Assembly (NCBI GenBank): GCA_002224055.1
Contig: AZLU01000044.1
Span: 1 to 39,550 of the forward strand
DNA: 39,550 nucleotides
From: Pezizomycotina sp. ARF18
Taxonomy: Eukaryota > Ascomycota
Direction: 5' to 3'
Shown: positions 33,191-39,550 of the stretch, one piece after another
Layout of the letters: every line of letters starts with the position of its first letter
Position numbering within the stretch: position 1 is the stretch's first letter
Notes under the pieces: model-generated
The model's input: the letters and a program-made list of their open reading frames with translations, nothing else
Told to the model about the DNA's origin: nothing
Database searches by the model: none
Made by a program: the position numbers and the translations under genes

Positions 33191-36100
33191 GGATTGTGAC
33201 CATCCGATCCTCCATTATTATATCCAGGTCGTTTTGAACTCCCACGGTTGGCGATGTTAAGGTTCGTCCCTACTTACCGAAATATTTATCGGCGGGATTT
33301 TTTTTTGACAAGAGATATTTGTTTAAACCGTCAGCGGTCCCCCACCTCGCCGGTGTCTCCTTACTGTAGAAACCCAAGTCGCTACCGCAGCGCCAGCTTT
33401 TCGCCCCGTTGAACCAACAAGTGGTTATTAGCTAGCCAGTACTATTTTATTTAGGCCAATGCCCCCCTCTGCCTAAGCCCTAGCACGCCTACGGATTCTT
33501 GTCGAGATAGCGTCAGTTCGATATCTGCAATGAACGAGGGTGTAATATTGTTTCAGCGAAGCCTAACGAAGGAAGGCCTATGAGCGTTTTATTTTTAGGA
33601 AATTGTTTTTCCTTCCCGTTGATTCGCCCAAGGTAATAACCAATGGAGCATAAATAGATAAATAATAAATAGAACAATATGTGCAATTATATGCTTGCTT
33701 AGATATTATATATCTTCTAGGGTATAGCTCTTCGATTGTTCTTCTCTGGTGAGCTTGATCGCTCATGCAACCGGAGACTACTCTTGGTGAGTGCGTACTG
33801 AGATACCAAGCAGGGTATTGACGACGACTTTTGTATGGATGTGTAAGAGTGTTACGAATCCACCACCACTAGGGCTCCCATTCTCTTTCTCTCTATTTTA
33901 TTATTTCTTTTCCCTCTCTCCAAAAGATAAAAATATATATAAATAAAAATTAAATGAAAGAAACTAAAGAGATAAGAATTGTTAACAGAAAAAAAAGATT
34001 TTCTCACTTACCAGCAAAACTATAACAGGGAGGTAATATAGTCGCTGTAATTAGACCTCGCAAGCCCAAGTAGTAAAAAGCACACTTATCTCTCCACTCC
34101 CCAGCAGGAAACCCTTGAGCAGTTGATTCTAGATCTTCCAAACAAAGATATGAGTGATAAAAGGGTTCCGCGACACCGTCCTAGACACCGAAACACACGA
34201 TCAACTCCCAATCCCTCTTGCAGTAACTAGTCGACCCTCAAATTTCTCTGTAAGACGTGCGATGAGGATGTGGTTCAGAGCCGGTGAGGCGAGGAGTATT
34301 TCTTTCTCTTTCTTTCTCGTCCTTTTAGTGCCTCTCGCTTTGGCAGCACTCGAATAATACGCTCGCTGAACCCCTAAGGTTTTTTTTTTTTTGGACAAAT
34401 TTAGATAATAAGAAATGTATATAGAAGGAAAAGGCAAGTATAATAGAGACAAGTTAAGTAGGGAAAGAGAAGAGGTCCAGTATTGGTTTAGAGAAGAGAG
34501 TGAAAAGGAGTGAGAAAGCCAATGAGTACAATGTTTTAAAAAGTGACTTATAGGTACAATATGTACTCCAGGTATAGGGATTGTTGGAAATAAAAATCGG
34601 GGTCTGGTGGTAGAGTAGAGACGACCCTCGGCTGTCTAAAAAGGATCGAAAAATGATCACCTCATTGCTCCGATAGACACGTTCTACGCAAAACAGAAAA
34701 ATAAAATAAAATGAAATAAAAAAATTAATTATAGAAAAGAAAAAGGAATGAAAAGAGATAGAAAGAGATTTCGCATTCACGTTACGTACCCGAATAACGA
34801 ATCTGCAGAAGCTTTTTATTCTACTGTTTTTTTTTTTTTTTTCTTATATAAAGGCTGAACACGGGCGGTTTCGATGAGGGAGGGATCTAGACGGGTCTAA
34901 AATCTTTTGGCGGATAAGGAGACAGGCAACGACTGAGGAAGAGGAGAGGGCATTAAAGAAAAAAAAAGGAAAAGAAAAGAAAAAATAAAAAAGGAGGATG
35001 AGAGGGAAGGAATAAGAAAATGTGGGGGGAGGGAAGACGAAAAAAAAAAATATAGTAAGAAAAAAATAATATATATGCTTTTATATATAGATAAATAAAA
35101 TTAAATGAAATAAAATAATGAATTGAGCGGCGAATATCGAGTACTCTCAAGTCGATTCTCCTACTGTACATGCTCCGTCGATGGTGAGTGGCAGTGAATG
35201 TGGACCTGAATCTTTCTTGATCGGAAAAATATGCGTTCCTGTCGAAATTTCGGGTCAGCGAGCCGACTCTTGGAGAGACAAATCTACGAGCCAACTTCCG
35301 TCGCGATTTCAAGGGGATGGGATGAAAAAACAAATTGGGGAAAATAGGGAAATAGGATTATACTTGGAAAATTTGTCTTCAAGAGAATGAATTAGATCAA
35401 TTAAGCAAGCAGAGAATTCGAGGAGAAAAGTCGAATTAAATAAGACTAGAAAAAAAAAAACAATCTTTGAAGGCACGACGCTCGAGGATCAAAGCTGCGG
35501 TCACTCGGAGCAGCGCGAACTAAGCGGGTGGTCAACCCAGCCTTTGCGCGCTTGTAAGGTGATGGTAGATGAACGTCAAGAGACTGAAACCGACCTCAAT
35601 GATCCTTTACCTCTAGAAAGGATAAGACGTTGGATCAATATCAGGGGACAAGAGGAAAGGGAAAGGAGAACAAGATATACGATCTAACGGAAACCAGAGA
35701 AGGGAAGAAGCCTGAAATAGGGTCGATGATAATAATACCCTCAGATTTACCTCCAAAAGGCAAATGATGGAGGGGGCTTTGCAAGAAGCGTGGGTGTTTA
35801 GCTCGGGAAAACTCCGGGGGCTATGCTCTGCCGTGTCACTCGGAGTACGAGTTGTCAGATCCTCCTGTTCCCTCTTTTTTTTTTTTTTTTTTTATTAGAT
35901 AACGGCCTCGAGGGGATGAAGATTTTGGAAGGTGAATTGCACGTAAAGCTTCGAGAAGGACGAAGGGCACAACTCTGAGACGAGGATACCTCAGAGAGGG
36001 AGCCGTTGATTGGATCGCCCAAAGCAATGGGGCTGGAGGTACTTTTTAGTACACACAAAACCCTAGGCGGATATCCTCCACCTTGATTTTAATTTCTTTT

Positions 36101-36604
36101 CTTTTTCGTTTCCCTCTTTCCTTTCCCTTTTCTTTTTTTTTTTACTCTCTTCAAGGTGAGAGCGTTTTGATTGTTTATTAAGATCCGATGCTCCGAAATA
36201 AGTATCGGCTATCCCTATTGTAGCCTGGAGGTTGGAAAATTAAAGTGGGAATTTGGAATCTCTCCACGAAATAGCGAATAAAATTAAAATAATAGGAGAA
36301 AAAAAGAAAGAAAGCGATATAAGCTTTCGGTATAGTAGCGAAAGCAAAAGGGCTTCAATCTGAAGAATTGTGCCAAATCGATAAAAAAAATAAAAATAAA
36401 AAGGCTGATGCATATTTTTCACAGTGCAGGTGCAACGCGTCTGCAACGACAAATGCGCCAGGCTCGTATAAGGACCTCCCTACGAATGGGACGTGGGATA
36501 TACTCCGTGCTCCTTTATTCTCTTCAAATTGAAGGCCAAAAAAGCTGCAGGAGGAGGTATCGTGGGAAAGGTGAGCGAATGGCTCCATGGCCTCATTCGT
36601 TGTG

Positions 36605-36625
36605 ATATATATATATATATATATA
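36605..36625. repeat. (AT)n microsatellite
   Basis: A perfect alternating AT run of about ten units in the gene-free region. Confidence 0.85.
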
Positions 36626-37851
36626 GTTTGGCAATGATGCAATTTAAAATTTGGAATCGTTCTTCCTTCCAGGTTACCATTTGCTCGTATTCTCTCAGAC
36701 TCTCCTGCATGTATACGCCAATATTCGTCGATCAAATATATCGACTAGAAAGTGGATAAACCGAAGAATCTTCCACACCCTCAAAAGCGAGGGCTTATAT
36801 GAATAAGAGCCCTATAGAGGGAGAAAAGAAAGGGAAAGCAAAGGCTGCTCTCCTTCAACTTGTCAGGTCAACGTCACACAAGGTATATTCCTGAAGAGTA
36901 GCGTCAGAATATTGACATTTGACCAGAAGTATAGTCAATATTGAGGTTCAATGTGTCGAGGAAGAGATTCCGACCAACGCAGGTTTCTCGTTTAATTGTG
37001 ATATGAAACGAAACGCATCGTATAATATATCCAAGGGAATATATATTCTCACCGAGACTTCCCTGTTTCGTATACTGTGGAGAAAGCTTGAAAGCGCGTC
37101 AGTCTATTCGGGTTTTAAGGAATTGAATCAAAAGCAAGAAATCGTATAAGTTAGCCTGGAGATAATATTGCCGTGTTTGAGTGAATAGTGAATACTCACC
37201 GGTTGCACAATATATCAATATTATTGCTGGGTTCTGCTGCACCACCTTCCTCTGACCTATAGATAATTAAACAGCAGTATTTTGCAAACTGCCATCTCGA
37301 GTTATAGAGGTGAGGGCCATTTCTTACGGCCCAAGGAAAGGAGTCAAAAAAAAGAAAATGATAGAAAGAAGGGGAAATATCCTGCAAGTCCACACAGCAG
37401 AAAAAAAAAAAATATCTCGGCGACTCGGTCTAATTCCCAATCTTATCAGCTATTAGCAGGAGAGGGCAAAAAGAAGGGTTGAAATAATAATAATCGTGAA
37501 GCAACTTTGGAAATTGAATGGCTTTTTTTTTTTTTTTTTTTCTTTCAAATTTTCGTTTTGAGAAACCGGATTGACATTCCATCCGCGCTGTCCAATAGCT
37601 GTTGAGCAGTGACCAAACTTTTCTCGGCTCCGGCCGTATCGCTACGGTTAACACTAACCTTAATCAAACCAAGACGACCAGAGCTTTGGAAGGCAAGTCA
37701 TTGCTGATTCGGGCAGAACAGCCGGAATTAACCGCGGAATATGTCTTGGGCTGCGGAATGTTCCACAAGAGACAATTAAACAGAAATTTTTGTTTTCAGA
37801 CAAAGATTCTTAAGCTATACGAGGCGTTTAGAAAGGAAATAAAAGAAACAA

Positions 37852-37900
37852 AGAAAGAAAGAAAGAAAGAAAGAAAGAGAGAAAGAAAGAAAGAAAGAAA
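37852..37900. repeat. (GAAA)n purine tract
   Basis: About ten GAAA units with one GAGA interruption form a one-strand purine tract. The coded Lys/Arg-rich peptide is low complexity and not taken as a gene. Confidence 0.8.
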
Positions 37901-39212
37901 AACAGCTTTGTAGTGTTAAAAACACTTACATTTTCATTTTCATATCTTTTTTTTTCTTTCTCCTGTATAGTTGGGTTGTGGTGATAATACAAAGTAATAA
38001 GTTTGCTTCGGTCTGTAATTTCAGCGAAAAAGGAACAGGGAGCCAAGCCACCGAGCTAAAAGGAACAAATATGAGACCACGGGAGGTTAACCCTATCTGG
38101 TGTCTTTGCTGTACATCTGAGATGTCAGAAATGTATTTCATGTACCTCATGTACCATATTCACGAACTTTGGAACAGATAGATGGTCAGCGGGGTTAGGT
38201 TTATTAGCATCTTTTTTTGTAAGGGCTGCAAATACTTGGTATTATTTTCGGAGTGTTGCAGAAACAGACCGTACTGTAACCCTTTTTTTTTCATGCTTTC
38301 CCGCCACACATGCACATCGCATCCTGGGTACGGTTCGGAATTGCCATTTTGCTATCTTGGACGCTGGAGAATGCGAGTGGGCCCAGTCCTGCTCACCAAG
38401 GTGCTCCAGTGCATCCCCGAATTTCTGCTTCCCTTTATCTTTTTCTTTATTGGTCATGTGCGCCAACCCAGTCTGCATGGTCTATCCTCTTTTTATTGTT
38501 CTTGCATAATGAGAATCAACGACTTGACTCGGGTATTTAGCCTATTTTCACTTGGCGTCAGACTCTTTTCGAGCCTATAGAGATTGTCAAATTATTCAGA
38601 AGAAAAAAAGAGTTTATAGTCTGAGGTGCGGATTGTTTCGTGGTGGTGTGCTTCGGAGCTTCGGAACCTTTCACCTTTACTACTTATTTTTCAGCCCTAG
38701 GAACAGTTCGTGCACTCGCCATATTGAGGCTTGTCTGTGTATCTTGAAACCATGAGCCACCCTGGATAGATTTATAAGTATTGTCGGCCGACAACAGCTC
38801 GTCTATATCGTTCTCCAGGCTTCTTTTTGTGTGACACGCTCACAAATCAACATTCTGCGTGCACTGCGGACAGAAATGTCTGGACGCGCAAGCGCTTCCC
38901 CTTAACCTTTGATGTTAGAATGTGCTGGAATTCGCGAGAAAAATTGGAAATTTGGCCGCGATGACTTCTGCGAATTACTAAGAGACGCGCGTCCTCAGGT
39001 GAAAATGTCATAAAACGACGAGTTCGATACCTATTGTTGAAATTCGCTCTTCATCAAAGCGGAGAATTTGCACAAACATTCACATCAGATATCAGACACC
39101 AGTTCAGCATATACATATATCAATTAGATTGAATCCATCTTCATACTTCTGTTCCGACGCATTCTTTAACTGTTATCCTCCCTGAATTCATTTTATAACT
39201 CACAAAATAAAA

Positions 39213-39550
39213 ATGGCACTACCGCGTCTATTATATCGATGATGCCGTCGCTGCCACCGTTATTGAGTTCATAAACGCCCTCGGCGAGCAAACCAAGCAA
39301 GCGGAAGGCGAAGAACAGCAGGACCTCAAAGGTCGAAGGGGCGGGAACGTCGCGCGGACAATGCGGAGGCGGTGCATGGGGATGGGGCGGACCTTGGACC
39401 ATGGACCCTGGGGAGGCCGAGGTGGCCCGTGGGCTGCTCGGCGTGAAGAGTGGAAGCGTCGTCATGAGGGGCAGGACTTTACGCCCGCCGTTGACGTGTT
39501 CGATACCAAGGAAGCATATGTCGTCCACGTCTCCCTTGCCGGAGCCAACA
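39213..39550 (+). CDS. Small heat shock protein, Hsp20/alpha-crystallin family (5' part only)
   Basis: An ATP-independent chaperone that holds unfolding proteins. The end of the window reads REEWKRRHEGQDFTPAVDVF followed by DTKEAYVVHVSLAGAN, the typical start of an alpha-crystallin domain (A-VDV-ET-Y-V-V-LPGA pattern). Before it is a Gly/Trp/His-rich N-terminal arm (HGPWGGRGGPWAARREEWKR) and DDAVAATVIEFINALGEQTK. The chosen start MALPRLLY at 39213 requires one frame change near 39227 and another near 39350. The rest of the gene lies beyond the window edge. No clear three-part heat shock element was found upstream. Confidence 0.88.

Larger units (their letters stand above)
33191..39212. other. 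About 6-kb gene-free region between the transcription factor and Hsp20
   Basis: No credible coding region is seen on either strand. The first 2-3 kb probably holds the promoter and long leader of the minus-strand transcription factor; the last part is the Hsp20 promoter. Visible structure: T19 at 35875-35893, an (AT)n microsatellite at 36605-36625, T19 at 37523-37541, and a GAAA-type tract at about 37852-37900. The largest open frames (such as 36355-36735 minus and 38182-38580 plus) have no domain and look accidental. GC-richer patches near 33330-33430 and 35470-35570 could be leader exons or regulatory DNA. Confidence 0.6.

Noticed and set aside
36355-36735. 126-codon minus-strand open frame in the gene-free region
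   Set aside because: It crosses an AT microsatellite, has no domain, and its composition fits chance.
38700-39200. Heat shock element upstream of Hsp20
   Set aside because: TTC/GAA triplets occur (for example near 38930 and 39150) but none shows three inverted repeats at the correct spacing.
1-39550. CRISPR arrays, transposons, secondary-metabolite cluster
   Set aside because: No spaced repeats, terminal inverted repeats, transposase or reverse transcriptase motifs, and the adenylation-domain gene is DIP2-type with no carrier or condensation domain seen.

Overview
This is nuclear DNA of a filamentous ascomycete (Pezizomycotina-type). Supporting signs: short spliceosomal introns (mostly 53-170 nt) with GTAAGT-like donors and CTAAC-like branch points; AATAAA signals; a Zn2Cys6 transcription factor with a fungal-specific regulatory domain; and fungal-type versions of Mediator, DEAD-box helicase, NRDE2 and DIP2/CPS1 proteins. 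Coding DNA is fairly GC-rich. Intergenic DNA is AT-rich and full of long A/T homopolymers. Wide gene-free stretches fit a gene-sparse lineage such as Pezizomycetes, but that placement is a guess.

Layout: a DIP2/CPS1-family double adenylation-domain protein (minus, 435-6820); an INPP5F/Sac2-like phosphoinositide phosphatase (minus, 8131-12156); a divergent 2.3-kb intergenic region; a FAF2/UBXD8/Ucp10-like UAS-UBX protein (plus, 14423-16119); Mediator subunit MED6 (minus, 16719-17806), divergent from DEAD-box helicase DRS1 (plus, 18064-20603) across about 257 bp; NRDE2 (plus, 20908-25058); an unrecognised multi-exon gene (plus, about 25686-28033) followed by an acidic ORF (28161-28672) that may be its last exon or a separate gene; a Zn2Cys6 transcription factor (minus, 30472-about 33190); a roughly 6-kb gene-free stretch; and the start of an Hsp20 small heat shock protein (plus, 39213 to the right edge).

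The genes do not form one pathway or a biosynthetic cluster. Most are conserved housekeeping functions: lipid and phosphoinositide metabolism, ER-linked protein quality control, Pol II transcription, 60S ribosome assembly and nuclear RNA surveillance.

The dominant oddity is that nearly every conserved gene is interrupted by many 1-nt frameshifts, often in short homopolymers, while active-site motifs stay intact on either side. I read this as unpolished long-read assembly error, not pseudogenisation. Coding spans below are therefore gene envelopes that cross several reading frames, and residue positions are approximate. No CRISPR array, transposon, tRNA or rRNA was found. The best candidate for something undescribed is the unrecognised gene at 25.7-28.7 kb, which may carry a degenerate KH-like fold near its N-terminus.
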